Assembly (NCBI RefSeq): GCF_000337475.1
Contig: NZ_AOIT01000016.1
Coordinates: 279,042 to 315,206, forward strand
DNA from: Natrinema limicola JCM 13563
GTDB lineage: Archaea > Halobacteriota > Halobacteria > Halobacteriales > Natrialbaceae
Length of the DNA stretch: 36,165 nucleotides
Reading direction: 5' to 3'
Numbering within the stretch: the stretch's first letter is position 1; the number at the start of each line of letters is the position of its first letter. Below are positions 1-7,665 of this stretch, piece by piece. The position numbers were made by a program, and so were the translations under genes. Below the pieces are notes generated by a model, which was given only the letters and a program-made list of their open reading frames with translations, did not search any database and was not told where the DNA came from.

Positions 1-25
1 GCTCAGAGATGTGTATAAGAGACAG
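1..25. other. Residual Nextera/Tn5 adapter (not genomic)
   Basis: Positions 7-25 are AGATGTGTATAAGAGACAG, the exact 19-bp Tn5 mosaic end used in Nextera libraries. The six bases before it resemble the preceding part of the standard read-2 adapter, with one mismatch at position 5. The neighbouring gene reads in frame up to about base 26 and not sensibly beyond. This is untrimmed sequencing adapter at a contig end, not an insertion sequence. Bases 1-25 should be masked. Confidence 0.95.
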
Positions 26-417
26 AAATAGTGGAGGAAATCCTCGATGGCGAAGTCAAAAAGGTTGTCCCCCGCGATTACCAGCAGCTCCTCGTCAAGC
101 CTTTCCCGGTCTATCAACTGGGCGAGCGCCCCGACGACGCCGAGTTTCTCGTCCTCGTGTGCCGTTTCCTCGACGGACAGGCGGGGCTTGTCGTAGTGGG
201 TGTCCTCGAGGTGGGCCTCGAAGTCGGCGGCGAACCGTTCGTTCGTACTCACGTAGACCTCGTCGATCCGATCGAGCCCCTCGAGTTCGGCGTAGATCCG
301 ATCGATAACGGTCGTCTCGCCGAGCGGAAGAAACATCTTGGGTCGATGCCTCGTGATCGGCCACAGTCGGGTCGCGTAGCCGCCGGCCAGGACGACGGCT
401 GTAGTGGGCCCAGTCAT
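26..417 (-). CDS. Sugar-phosphate nucleotidyltransferase, 3'-truncated by the contig edge
   Basis: This is the N-terminal ~130 residues of an NTP_transferase family enzyme (glucose-1-phosphate thymidylyl/uridylyltransferase-like), which joins a sugar-1-phosphate to an NTP to give an NDP-sugar. Visible signatures are the nucleotide-binding loop at residues 10-27 (LAGG, then TRLWP, then RPK) and a metal-binding Asp in AGDN near residue 117. Full-length family members usually have 240-400 residues, so at least half is missing past the window edge. The ATG at 417 lies one base after the pgk stop (TAA-G-ATG), so it is co-transcribed with gap-pgk and probably translationally coupled. The exact sugar and nucleotide cannot be read from this fragment. 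Glucose is an attractive guess because a TreT-like trehalose synthase is encoded nearby. Confidence 0.85.
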
Positions 418-418
418 C

Positions 419-1630
419 TTAGTTCTCTGAGTCGAGTTCATCGACGCCGACGAGCGGATCGCCGGTGAGTGCGCGAACGTATGCCCCGCCGGCGATCGTG
501 ATGCGCGAGAAGTCGCCCTCGTCGAGATCGTACCGTTCGACGGCTCGAGCGGTGTCGCCGCCACCAACGACCGAGAAGCAGTCGGCCTCGGCTATCGCGG
601 CGAGGACCGTGACGGTCCCATCGGCGAACCGCTCGTCCTCGAACACGCCGAGCGACCCCTTGACGAACACCGCCGCAGAGTTGACAACGATGTCGGCGTA
701 GCGGTTGGCCGTCTCGGTACCGACATCGAGAAACGGGCGCTCCTTGGTCGTTCCCTCGACTGCCACCTCCACGCGTTCGCCGTCGTCGTCCTCGAAGGCG
801 AGATCGGTTGGGAGATACAACCGGTCGCGATAGGCCTCGAGACTGCGCTCGAGGTCGTCACGATGGTTGTCCCACTGGTGGTCGAAAAGCGAGGAATCCG
901 CGACGTCGTAGCCCACAGCATAGCCGTCGGCCCGCAAAAAGAGTTCCCCGACGACGCCACCGAGACAGAACCGGTCGACGGTGTCGTCGAGTTGCTCGAC
1001 GATCGGGATCGCGTCTTCGGCCTTCGTCCCGCCGAGGACCATCGTGACCGGGCCGTCGAACGACCGGTCTCGGATGGCCGTGATCGCCGTGTACTCCTGT
1101 TCCATCACACGACCCGCGTAGGCGTCCATAACGTGGGGAAAGCCGACAATCGAGGCGTGCGAGCGGTGTGCGGCCGAGTACGCGTCCCCGACGTAGGCGT
1201 CGAACTCCGGGGCGAGCGTCCGGACGAGATCCGTCTCGGCCTTCGTGGCCGGCTCTTCCTCGGGGAGTTCCCCGTCGCGCATCCGGACGTTCTCGAGGCA
1301 GAGCACGTCGCCCGGTTCGAGGTCGTCGATCGCCGAAAGCGCATCCTCGCCGCAGGTATCGGAGACGAACGCGACGGGATGGTCGAGGTGGTCGGCGAGG
1401 AGCTCGGCGTGTTCCGCGAGCGAGACGAACGTGTCCTCGCCAGGCCGGCCCTGATGGGCCAGCACGGCGATGGCGTGGTCGTTCGCGAGCAGTTCGCGGA
1501 TCGTTTCGGCGTGGCGGGCGAAGCGACGACTGTCCTGGACGGTGCCGTCCTCGACGGCGGCGTTGACGTCGATCCGGACGAGCAGTCGTTGGCCGGGATC
1601 GAGGTTGTCGATGGGTCGAAACGTAGTCAT
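419..1630 (-). CDS. pgk: Phosphoglycerate kinase
   Basis: Phosphoglycerate kinase interconverts 1,3-bisphosphoglycerate plus ADP and 3-phosphoglycerate plus ATP in the cytosol, serving both glycolysis and gluconeogenesis. At 403 residues it has normal family length. Recognisable motifs are VRIDVN (residues 18-23, the usual RxDxN substrate loop), LAHQGRPG near 58-64, LENVRM, GDAYSAAHRSHAS, LGGTKAEDA and the C-terminal GGGDT nucleotide loop at 356-360. The ATG at 1630 lies 33 bp after the gap stop, giving the order gap-pgk-nucleotidyltransferase in one transcript. No strong Shine-Dalgarno is seen before this ATG. Confidence 0.97.
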   Translation of the reverse strand: MTTFRPIDNLDPGQRLLVRIDVNAAVEDGTVQDSRRFARHAETIRELLANDHAIAVLAHQGRPGEDTFVSLAEHAELLADHLDHPVAFVSDTCGEDALSAIDDLEPGDVLCLENVRMRDGELPEEEPATKAETDLVRTLAPEFDAYVGDAYSAAHRSHASIVGFPHVMDAYAGRVMEQEYTAITAIRDRSFDGPVTMVLGGTKAEDAIPIVEQLDDTVDRFCLGGVVGELFLRADGYAVGYDVADSSLFDHQWDNHRDDLERSLEAYRDRLYLPTDLAFEDDDGERVEVAVEGTTKERPFLDVGTETANRYADIVVNSAAVFVKGSLGVFEDERFADGTVTVLAAIAEADCFSVVGGGDTARAVERYDLDEGDFSRITIAGGAYVRALTGDPLVGVDELDSEN

Positions 1631-1663
1631 GGCTGTGGGTGGTACTCGCGTGTCTCGATCCCG

Positions 1664-2737
1664 TCAGTGGACGACGGTCCGGCCGGTATCGATGCTTCCT
1701 GATTCTCTCGCGACGTGCTTTGCGAGTTCGAGCAACTGATTCGAGAAGCCGTACTCGTTGTCGTACCAGGCCAGCACTTTCACCGTATCGCTGGCCGCGA
1801 CCATCACGGACTCGAGATCGACGTACGAGGCGAACGGCAGGCCGACGATATCGCGTGAGACGATCTCGTCGTCGGTGTAGCCGAGGACGCCGGCCAGCCT
1901 CCCGTCGGCCGCTGCTCGGATCGCGTCGAGCACGTCGTCTCGCTCGATCTCCTCTTCGATGTTGACGGTGATGTCGGTGATCGAGCCGTTCGGAACTGGA
2001 ACCCGCATCGCCATCCCCTCGAGTTTCCCTTCGAAGGCGGGCAGGACCTCGCTCGTCGCGCCCGCGGCTCCGGTCGTCGTCGGGACGATGTTCTCGGCGG
2101 CGGCACGGCCGCGCCGTCGCTTGTCCATGGGGCCGTCCACGAGTCCCTGGCTGCCGGTGTAGGCGTGGATGGTCATCAGGAGGCCGGAAACGACGTTGAA
2201 CTCGTCGTCGAGGACCTGTAAAACCGGCGCGACGGAGTTCGTCGTACAGGAGGCGTTCGAGATGACGTCGTCCCCGTCGTATTCCTCGTGGTTGACCCCG
2301 TAGACGAACATCGGGACCTCCGTCTCGCCTTTCGGCGGTGCCGAGATGATCACCGTGTCGGCACCGGCCTCGAGGTGCTGGGCGGCCTCGTCGCGGGTCC
2401 GGAACAGCCCGGTCGCTTCGACGGCGACGTCGACCTCGAGTTCGTCCCAGGGAATCTCCGACGGCTCGTGCTCGGAGAGAAGCTGGAACTCCTGATCATT
2501 GACGAAGAGGGTGTCGCCGTGACGGGACACCCCCTCGAGCCGGCCGTGGACCGAGTCGTATCGGAGCAGATACGCCATGTCGTCGTCGTCCATCACGTCG
2601 TTGATCGCCACGATATCGACGTCATCGTGGGTCAGTGACGCACGCAGGAGGCTCCGGCCGACACGTCCGAAGCCGTTGAGCCCGATTCGAAGCGGTTCCT
2701 CGCTTCTCGAACTGCCGCTATTGGTATCTAGTCTCAT
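1664..2737 (-). CDS. gap: Glyceraldehyde-3-phosphate dehydrogenase (bacterial-type, phosphorylating)
   Basis: The product is a 357-residue class I GAPDH of the bacterial/eukaryotic type, which haloarchaea have instead of the typical archaeal class II enzyme. It oxidises glyceraldehyde-3-P to 1,3-bisphosphoglycerate, or runs the reverse in gluconeogenesis. The Rossmann loop GLNGFGRVGR is at residues 19-28 and the YDSVHG motif at 60-65. The catalytic Cys164 lies in SCTTN, with partner His191 in the HAYT motif. About 15 extra hydrophilic residues precede the Rossmann fold; the next in-frame ATG is too far inside, so the ATG at 2737 is kept. The Asp in IND (residue 47) is compatible with NAD, but cofactor preference and glycolytic versus gluconeogenic role cannot be settled from sequence. 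It is first gene of the gap-pgk unit. Confidence 0.96.
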   Translation of the reverse strand: MRLDTNSGSSRSEEPLRIGLNGFGRVGRSLLRASLTHDDVDIVAINDVMDDDDMAYLLRYDSVHGRLEGVSRHGDTLFVNDQEFQLLSEHEPSEIPWDELEVDVAVEATGLFRTRDEAAQHLEAGADTVIISAPPKGETEVPMFVYGVNHEEYDGDDVISNASCTTNSVAPVLQVLDDEFNVVSGLLMTIHAYTGSQGLVDGPMDKRRRGRAAAENIVPTTTGAAGATSEVLPAFEGKLEGMAMRVPVPNGSITDITVNIEEEIERDDVLDAIRAAADGRLAGVLGYTDDEIVSRDIVGLPFASYVDLESVMVAASDTVKVLAWYDNEYGFSNQLLELAKHVARESGSIDTGRTVVH

Positions 2738-2760
2738 GGGTGGGCGTCACCACGTCGGGG

Positions 2761-2793
2761 TAAATTTGTTCCCACGAACGTCACGAATCGTGA
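2761..2793 (-). promoter_or_regulatory. Putative gap promoter with palindromic operator
   Basis: On the minus strand an AAATTTA box (2767-2761) lies 24-30 bp before the gap ATG, the spacing of a haloarchaeal TATA element driving a nearly leaderless transcript. Just upstream is the palindrome TCACGA-A-TCGTGA (2781-2793), six-base arms around one base. It sits where activators of haloarchaeal promoters usually bind. The binding protein is unknown; the sequence does not look like the TACT-N7/8-GAGTA TrmB consensus. Confidence 0.5.
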
Positions 2794-2877
2794 GTTACGG
2801 GGCTTCTAACTACTGTTCAGCTTCGAAAACATCCCCAACTGATACGAGCGTCGTCGTCGTCCGAACGGGTACGGACG

Positions 2878-4122
2878 ATGCACGCTCCCTCGTTACCGAA
2901 CCGCTCGATCGACGCGTACGCCGGTGTGACGGAACGCGACCGCCTCGAGCGACTTCGTTCGGTCGCCGAGGCGCTTTCGGACGTCCGGATCCTCCACGTC
3001 AATTCGACGGCGACCGGCGGCGGGGTCGCGGAACTGCTCCGTTCGATCGTGCCGGTCTGCAACGATCTCGGTATCGACACCGACTGGCTCGTCATGGACG
3101 CTGCTGACGACTTCTTCGAGGTCACGAAGGCGGTTCACAACGGCCTCCAGGGGAGCGGCGAGCCGTTGACCGACGAGATGAAAGCGATCTATCGCGAGGT
3201 GACAGCACGGAACGCGGCCGAGATCGAGGACGAATACGATCTCGTCGTCGCTCACGATCCACAGCCACTCGGCATGCTCGAGCGACTCACGGAGCGGTTT
3301 CCGGATGCGCCGATCGTCTGGCGGTGTCACGTCGATCTCACCGACCCGGTTGCGGAGTACCGCGCGTTCGTGTCGGCGTACGCAGATTGGATCGATCACG
3401 GGATTTTCAGCCGCTCTGCGTACGCGAAGGCGATCGACGGTCTGGAGACGAGCATCGTCTACCCGTCGATCGACCCGGTGACGGAGAAGAACCGATCGCT
3501 CGACGAGGAAGAGTTGGCGACTGAACGGGACCGACTGGATCCGCTCTCGTTCGACGCGCCGGTCGTAACCCAGGTGTCACGCTTCGATCCCTGGAAGGAT
3601 CAGTTCGGAACGCTCGAGGCGTATCGGAGTGCCCGGGAGCACATCCCGGAGCTCCAGCTGGTGCTTGCTGGTGGGATGGCCGGCGACGATCCGGAGGGGC
3701 TGGTGCTGTACGAGCAGGTCGCCGGCGAGGCGGTCGACGATCCGAACGTTCACGTCCTGACGGATCTCCCGGACACGACGGTGAATGCCCTCCAGCGGCT
3801 ATCGGACGTCGTCGTCCAGAAATCCCTGCGCGAGGGGTTCGGAATCGTCGTCTCGGAGGCACTCTGGAAGCGTACGCCAGTCGTCGGATCGACGGTTGGC
3901 GGGATCCCGCTGCAGGTCGAGGACAGCCGAAACGGCTACCTCGTCGAGCCGGACGACACGGCAGCCGCCGGCGACCGGATCGTCGCGCTCCTCGAGGACG
4001 ACGAGCGCCGAACGCAGTTCGGTGCGAACGCCCATGAACACGTTCGCAAACGGTTCTTGCTCCCTCGGCAGCTCGTCGATCTCCTCGAGGTTTTCGTCGA
4101 GACGCTCAACCGTGACAGCTAA
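2878..4122 (+). CDS. treT: TreT-like trehalose synthase (GT4 glycosyltransferase)
   Basis: This 414-residue GT-B fold glycosyltransferase of family GT4 resembles archaeal trehalose glycosyltransferring synthase (TreT), which makes trehalose from NDP-glucose and glucose. Diagnostic features are HVNSTATGGGVAELL (residues 40-54), the FFEVTKAVHNGLQG segment (79-92), VAHDPQP near 124 and WRCHVD near 148. The C-terminal domain has VSRFDPWKD and the EX7E motif (E319 and E327). It is transcribed divergently from gap with 140 bp between them. A product role as compatible solute or carbon store is family knowledge; direct activity is inferred. Other GT4 specificities remain possible, but the N-terminal signature argues for TreT. 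Confidence 0.82.
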   Translation: MHAPSLPNRSIDAYAGVTERDRLERLRSVAEALSDVRILHVNSTATGGGVAELLRSIVPVCNDLGIDTDWLVMDAADDFFEVTKAVHNGLQGSGEPLTDEMKAIYREVTARNAAEIEDEYDLVVAHDPQPLGMLERLTERFPDAPIVWRCHVDLTDPVAEYRAFVSAYADWIDHGIFSRSAYAKAIDGLETSIVYPSIDPVTEKNRSLDEEELATERDRLDPLSFDAPVVTQVSRFDPWKDQFGTLEAYRSAREHIPELQLVLAGGMAGDDPEGLVLYEQVAGEAVDDPNVHVLTDLPDTTVNALQRLSDVVVQKSLREGFGIVVSEALWKRTPVVGSTVGGIPLQVEDSRNGYLVEPDDTAAAGDRIVALLEDDERRTQFGANAHEHVRKRFLLPRQLVDLLEVFVETLNRDS

Positions 4123-4194
4123 TAGCGACGCCTCCCAGCAACCTCCCCCCATACAATTAACCGCCGAGTCGGTGAAGCAATACAGGACTCTCCA

Positions 4195-5088
4195 ATGAGC
4201 CGGTTCATCGAATCGATACTGATACCGACCGACGGCAGCGATGGGGCGCTCGCAGGTGCGAAACGCGGAATCGCGCTCGCGTCGCGGACGGCTGCGGATC
4301 TCCACGTCCTGTCGGTCGTCAAATCCCGACTCTCGATTGCAGATTTCGACGAGGTAGAACAGCCACCGCTCGAGGAGAGAGCCGAGAAAGCGGTCGAGGA
4401 AATCGCAGGGCTGGCCGCGGCGTACGACGACGACCTCGACGTCACGACGAGGGTCAGAGAGGGAACGCCGTTTCAGTCAATCAGGGAGTATGCAAACCGG
4501 CGTGAGATCGACGTCATCGCGATGGGGACGAAAGGCCACACGGAACTCGACAATGTCTTCCTTGGCAGCGTAACCGAGAACGTCCTCCGAACGGCACGAA
4601 AACCCGTCCTCGCCGTCCCCCCAAACGCCGTCGAAGCCGGGATCGACGACGTCCGCTTCGACCGACTGCTCTTGCCCACGGACGGCAGCGACGGAGCAGC
4701 GATCGCGACCGAGTGGGGAATCGCACTCGCGGCCCGGCTCGAGTCGTCTGTCCACACGCTCTACTCGATCGATACGAGTCCGTTTATCGACACACGAGAG
4801 CGCGACGAGGCCCTCGAGGCCCTCGAGCAGAGCGGCGAAGAAGCGATCGATGCAGTACGAGAACGCGGCGAGGTGGCTGCCGTGAGCGTCTCCGACTCGA
4901 TCGTGACCGGCTCCCCGGTGGTCGAGATCACCGCGTACGCGAGCGAGCACGACGTCGACCTGATCGTCATGGGAACCCACGGCTGGACGGGGATCGGACA
5001 GTGGTTCCTCGGGAGCGTCACCGAAAACGTCGTCCGTCAGACGACGGTACCGGTGTTTTGTGTGCCGGTCAGCGCCGAGTCGCCGTGA
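4195..5088 (+). CDS. Tandem-domain universal stress protein (UspA family)
   Basis: A 297-residue cytosolic protein with two UspA domains in tandem. Each begins with a conserved strand and LIPTDGSDGA or LLPTDGSDGA (residues 9-19 and 159-169). Each ends with the ATP-binding G-x2-G-x9-G-S/T pattern: GTKGHTELDNVFLGS at 111-125, and a matching GTHGWTGIGQWFLGS in domain 2. The complete motifs suggest ATP-binding USPs. The specific stress role is unknown. It follows treT on the same strand after 72 bp, and an AT-rich box (ATACAATTAA, 4151-4160) about 40 bp upstream suggests its own promoter. It converges with the ADP-dependent kinase, with only 12 bp between their stops. Confidence 0.92.
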   Translation: MSRFIESILIPTDGSDGALAGAKRGIALASRTAADLHVLSVVKSRLSIADFDEVEQPPLEERAEKAVEEIAGLAAAYDDDLDVTTRVREGTPFQSIREYANRREIDVIAMGTKGHTELDNVFLGSVTENVLRTARKPVLAVPPNAVEAGIDDVRFDRLLLPTDGSDGAAIATEWGIALAARLESSVHTLYSIDTSPFIDTRERDEALEALEQSGEEAIDAVRERGEVAAVSVSDSIVTGSPVVEITAYASEHDVDLIVMGTHGWTGIGQWFLGSVTENVVRQTTVPVFCVPVSAESP

Positions 5089-5100
5089 TGTCGTCGCCGA

Positions 5101-6474
5101 CTACCGGTCGGTGGCCACGGCGAGTTCCAGGATGAAACTCGAGGACGAGACGATGTCGCCGATGCCGACTGTGCCCGCCGGCTCGTCGACGACGCGGTTG
5201 GGACAGGCGGCGACCGTGGGGGTCTCGAGGATCCCGTCCTCGGCCGGCTCGTCTATGTGCTCTGCCAGCAGTTCGATCGCCTCGCGGCCCATCGCCGAGG
5301 GCTCGTACGCCAGCCCGGTCTCGAGGTCGTCGGGCGACGTGATTGTCCCGCGGGCCGCTTTGGCCGCAGCGTTGACGGCAGCGAACTCGAGCCCCCGTCG
5401 AACGGCCTCCGGCGAGTGGGACGACTCCATCACGGCGAGGTGATACTCCATGGCGTGTAACTGAACGCAATCGACGCCGAGTCCCTCGCGAACTGCCTCG
5501 AGCATCCGGTAGTGCTCGAGAATTTCGTCCGGTTCGAACGGCGTCGCCTCCGACGGCGGATCCGCCACCACCCCAAGGTTCGCGTCGTCGTGGAGCATCG
5601 TCAGCTCGTGCGTATCAGCACCCACGACGTTCGCCGCCGGCAAGATCCACTCGTACATACTTGCTCTGAGGTCGTCGTCGTGGGTGACGGCGTACTCGAT
5701 GTGGACGTCGACATCGCCTCCTGACCGGAGTCGGCGGATGACCTCGCGTGCGTGGCGGTGTGTCTCCTCGTATCCGTCTTTCACGTGGTCGGGCGTGAGG
5801 TTGTGATACCCCGCGAGGAGGGCTCCGTCGACGTCCTCGCCGACCTGATCGATCGTCTTGTCGAGGTCGCCCGCAGTCAGGTCGAACTCCGGTGGTCTCG
5901 AGGCGGCGATAAAGCGGGTGTCTTCCGTCGCAGTCACGTCGAAGAACTCGTCGCCTTCCCTGAACTCGAACACCCAGTTGATTTTCGTTCGATCCGTGTT
6001 GACGGCCTCGGGCAGTGGGACGTAGCTCACCTGGCTGTCCTCGACGGTCGGATACCGAATCGTCTCGGGGTGTTCGAACATCGACACCTGTCGCTCGGAC
6101 AGCAGGTACGTGTACGTGATCGGTGCCGTCCCCAGCGCGGTGAGCAGGTTGGTCATGATCCCCGCTTGGCCGCCTATTTGCTGGCTGTCCGGGGGGAGTT
6201 CGGACTCGAGGCTCGTCGCGAACTCGTCGGTCATCGCGATCTCGTCGCTCTGGCCGGCCGCCATCGTGTGTGCGATCGCCGCCGCGAGCTCTCGTTTCGA
6301 CGCCAGCGGACTTGGGGGGACGTCCGCTCCGGGATCGGCCGGTCGCTCGAGAAACGATTCCAGTTTCTCGTCGACCCGAACGATCGCGTCGACGTTCGCG
6401 TTGTACGCGATGAACACTGGCAGTGCCTCGAGCGCGGCGATATCCGCCTCCAGTTGGGCGTGGGCGTCCTGCAT
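5101..6474 (-). CDS. ADP-dependent phosphofructokinase/glucokinase
   Basis: This 457-residue member of the archaeal ADP-dependent sugar kinase family (ribokinase fold) would phosphorylate fructose-6-P and/or glucose using ADP and releasing AMP. Motifs are AYNANVDAI near the N terminus (sugar-binding region), GGQAGIMTNLL, and the GIGD box with catalytic Asp at about residue 440 followed by SSSF. The ATG at 6474 was chosen because GGGAGG (6490-6485) is well placed 10 bases upstream and homology begins just after it; a longer ORF extends to 6582 but the added residues look non-coding. Haloarchaea normally degrade glucose by a semiphosphorylative Entner-Doudoroff route, so this Embden-Meyerhof type kinase is notable. 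PFK versus GK specificity cannot be read here. Confidence 0.88.
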   Translation of the reverse strand: MQDAHAQLEADIAALEALPVFIAYNANVDAIVRVDEKLESFLERPADPGADVPPSPLASKRELAAAIAHTMAAGQSDEIAMTDEFATSLESELPPDSQQIGGQAGIMTNLLTALGTAPITYTYLLSERQVSMFEHPETIRYPTVEDSQVSYVPLPEAVNTDRTKINWVFEFREGDEFFDVTATEDTRFIAASRPPEFDLTAGDLDKTIDQVGEDVDGALLAGYHNLTPDHVKDGYEETHRHAREVIRRLRSGGDVDVHIEYAVTHDDDLRASMYEWILPAANVVGADTHELTMLHDDANLGVVADPPSEATPFEPDEILEHYRMLEAVREGLGVDCVQLHAMEYHLAVMESSHSPEAVRRGLEFAAVNAAAKAARGTITSPDDLETGLAYEPSAMGREAIELLAEHIDEPAEDGILETPTVAACPNRVVDEPAGTVGIGDIVSSSSFILELAVATDR

Positions 6475-6718
6475 GACACGGCTTCCTCCCAGACACAGCG
6501 GAATAATCCTGGGGTGCCCGTGCCGTCGTCCCCCTGCGAACGTCTTACCGTGCGTGTCGTCCGAGTGACGGACGGACGTCACGAGAGCCGTTCGTCCGGT
6601 GGGTCGAGGGGGTAAACGGCGACGCTACGGACGCCGTCGCGGAAAAATCTCGCTGGACGTCGCGGTAGAGACGATCCAGACGGTCGCAAAATACGAAATC
6701 TGATTCGTGGTCGTCGGT
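6475..6718. other. Intergenic stretch before the ADP-dependent kinase
   Basis: With the adjoining repeat, this is a 326-bp gap between fbp and the ADP-dependent kinase. It holds the kinase's leader: GGGAGG at 6485-6490 and an AT-rich GGATTATTCC-like box near 6500-6510, both read on minus. A 58-codon minus-strand ORF (6545-6721) starts with MTDDHESDFVF exactly at the outer edge of the repeat. Its codon use is only partly haloarchaeal, it has no clear promoter or RBS, and I do not recognise it, so I do not call it as a gene. Confidence 0.4.
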
Positions 6719-6803
6719 CATCCGGACTCCCGTCAGTGGGTTCCGGTGGGCCCGCGACCCGTCCTGCAGGCCAACCGGGAACTCGTCACAGGGGTCTGTC
6801 TCA
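6719..6803. repeat. Palindromic dispersed repeat, copy D
   Basis: An 82-bp element with imperfect terminal inverted repeats: ATCCGGACTCCCGT at 6720-6733 and ACAGGGGTCTGTCT at 6788-6801. It has the shared core CCGCGACC (6752-6759) followed by CTGCAGG. Read on minus it begins TGAGACAGACCCCTG and contains CGAGTTCCC, as copy A does. The first TGA is the fbp stop codon. It separates fbp from the ADP-dependent kinase and may act as a 3'-end or termination structure. Confidence 0.7.
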
Positions 6804-7664
6804 CTCGAGCGCGTCCTCGAGCCGATCGATAAGTTCTGCGTTGCCGACGTGGAGTGGCACCCTGTCGTGGAGGTCGGTGGGTTCGACCTCGAGTATCGAT
6901 TGGCTCCCGTCGGAGGAGCGACCGCCGGCCGCTTCGATGAGATACGCGATCGGGTTCCCCTCGAACTGCAGGCGGAGTTTGCCACGGGGGCTGTTCTCGA
7001 GGGCGGGGTAGGCGAAGATGCCGCCGTAGGTCAGCACCTGGTTGACGTCGCCGATCATCGCGCCGCCGTACCGGAGTTTGTGACCGGGATCTGACTCGAT
7101 CTCGCGGACGTACTCCCGGAAGTCGTCGTGCCAGTGGGGAACCCGTCCGCCGAAGCCGTAGACGAGCGGCTCGTCGGGCAAGGTGACGCCTTCCTCGACG
7201 ACCGTTCGTCCGCCGCCGGTGAGTTCGTACTTCGTGACCGAGCCGTCCCGGGCACACGCCATCGTCGTAATCGGGCCATAAAGGATCCAGCCGGACGCGA
7301 CGAGCGCGGAGCCCGGCGCGGGGAGGGGTTCGTCGTAGATGCCGAACACCGTCCCCATCGTGTTGTTCGATTTCAGGTTCGACGAGCCATCGAGGGGATC
7401 AACGGCGACGTAGACCTGGTCGTCGCCGGCATCGATGATCTCGGATCGTTCCTCGCTTGCGTACTGGCCGACGCCGTCGATCGACGACAGCCGGTCGGCG
7501 AGCAGTTCGTCGGCCCAGATGTCGGCCTCGGCCTGTGTCTCGCCGCTGGGGTTCTCCTCGTCGGCTTTCCCCCGGCGACCGACCAGCCCCTGGCGGATCT
7601 CGGCCGCCGAGCGGGCGATCGTGGCGACGACGTCGTCGACCGGATCGGGATCGGAGGCGGTCAT
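6801..7664 (-). CDS. fbp: Fructose-1,6-bisphosphatase, class I
   Basis: This 287-residue enzyme would hydrolyse fructose-1,6-bisphosphate to fructose-6-P, the committed step of gluconeogenesis. The metal- and substrate-binding signature DPLDGSSN followed by NNTMGTVFGIYD is clear, and an upstream acidic stretch (YASEER) supplies further metal ligands. The C-terminal part contains RYGGAMIGDVNQVLTYGG, typical of class I FBPases. The ATG at 7664 was chosen because the family N terminus starts there and it lies one base after the aldolase stop (TAG-G-ATG); the longer ORF reaching 7793 would overlap fba. It is the second gene of an fba-fbp operon. Its TGA stop falls at the tip of repeat copy D. Confidence 0.95.
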   Translation of the reverse strand: MTASDPDPVDDVVATIARSAAEIRQGLVGRRGKADEENPSGETQAEADIWADELLADRLSSIDGVGQYASEERSEIIDAGDDQVYVAVDPLDGSSNLKSNNTMGTVFGIYDEPLPAPGSALVASGWILYGPITTMACARDGSVTKYELTGGGRTVVEEGVTLPDEPLVYGFGGRVPHWHDDFREYVREIESDPGHKLRYGGAMIGDVNQVLTYGGIFAYPALENSPRGKLRLQFEGNPIAYLIEAAGGRSSDGSQSILEVEPTDLHDRVPLHVGNAELIDRLEDALE

Positions 7665-7665
7665 C

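Noticed and set aside
7-25. 19-bp Tn5 mosaic end read as an insertion-sequence terminus
   Set aside because: It is at base 7 of the contig and matches library adapter with flanking adapter bases; no transposase is present.
2800-2830. TrmB operator (TACT-N7/8-GAGTA) in the gap promoter
   Set aside because: A single TACT occurs but no GAGTA at the required spacing.
6545-6721. 58-codon minus-strand ORF starting MTDDHESDFVF
   Set aside because: Looks partly plausible but has weak codon bias, no start signal, and its ATG falls on the edge of repeat copy D.
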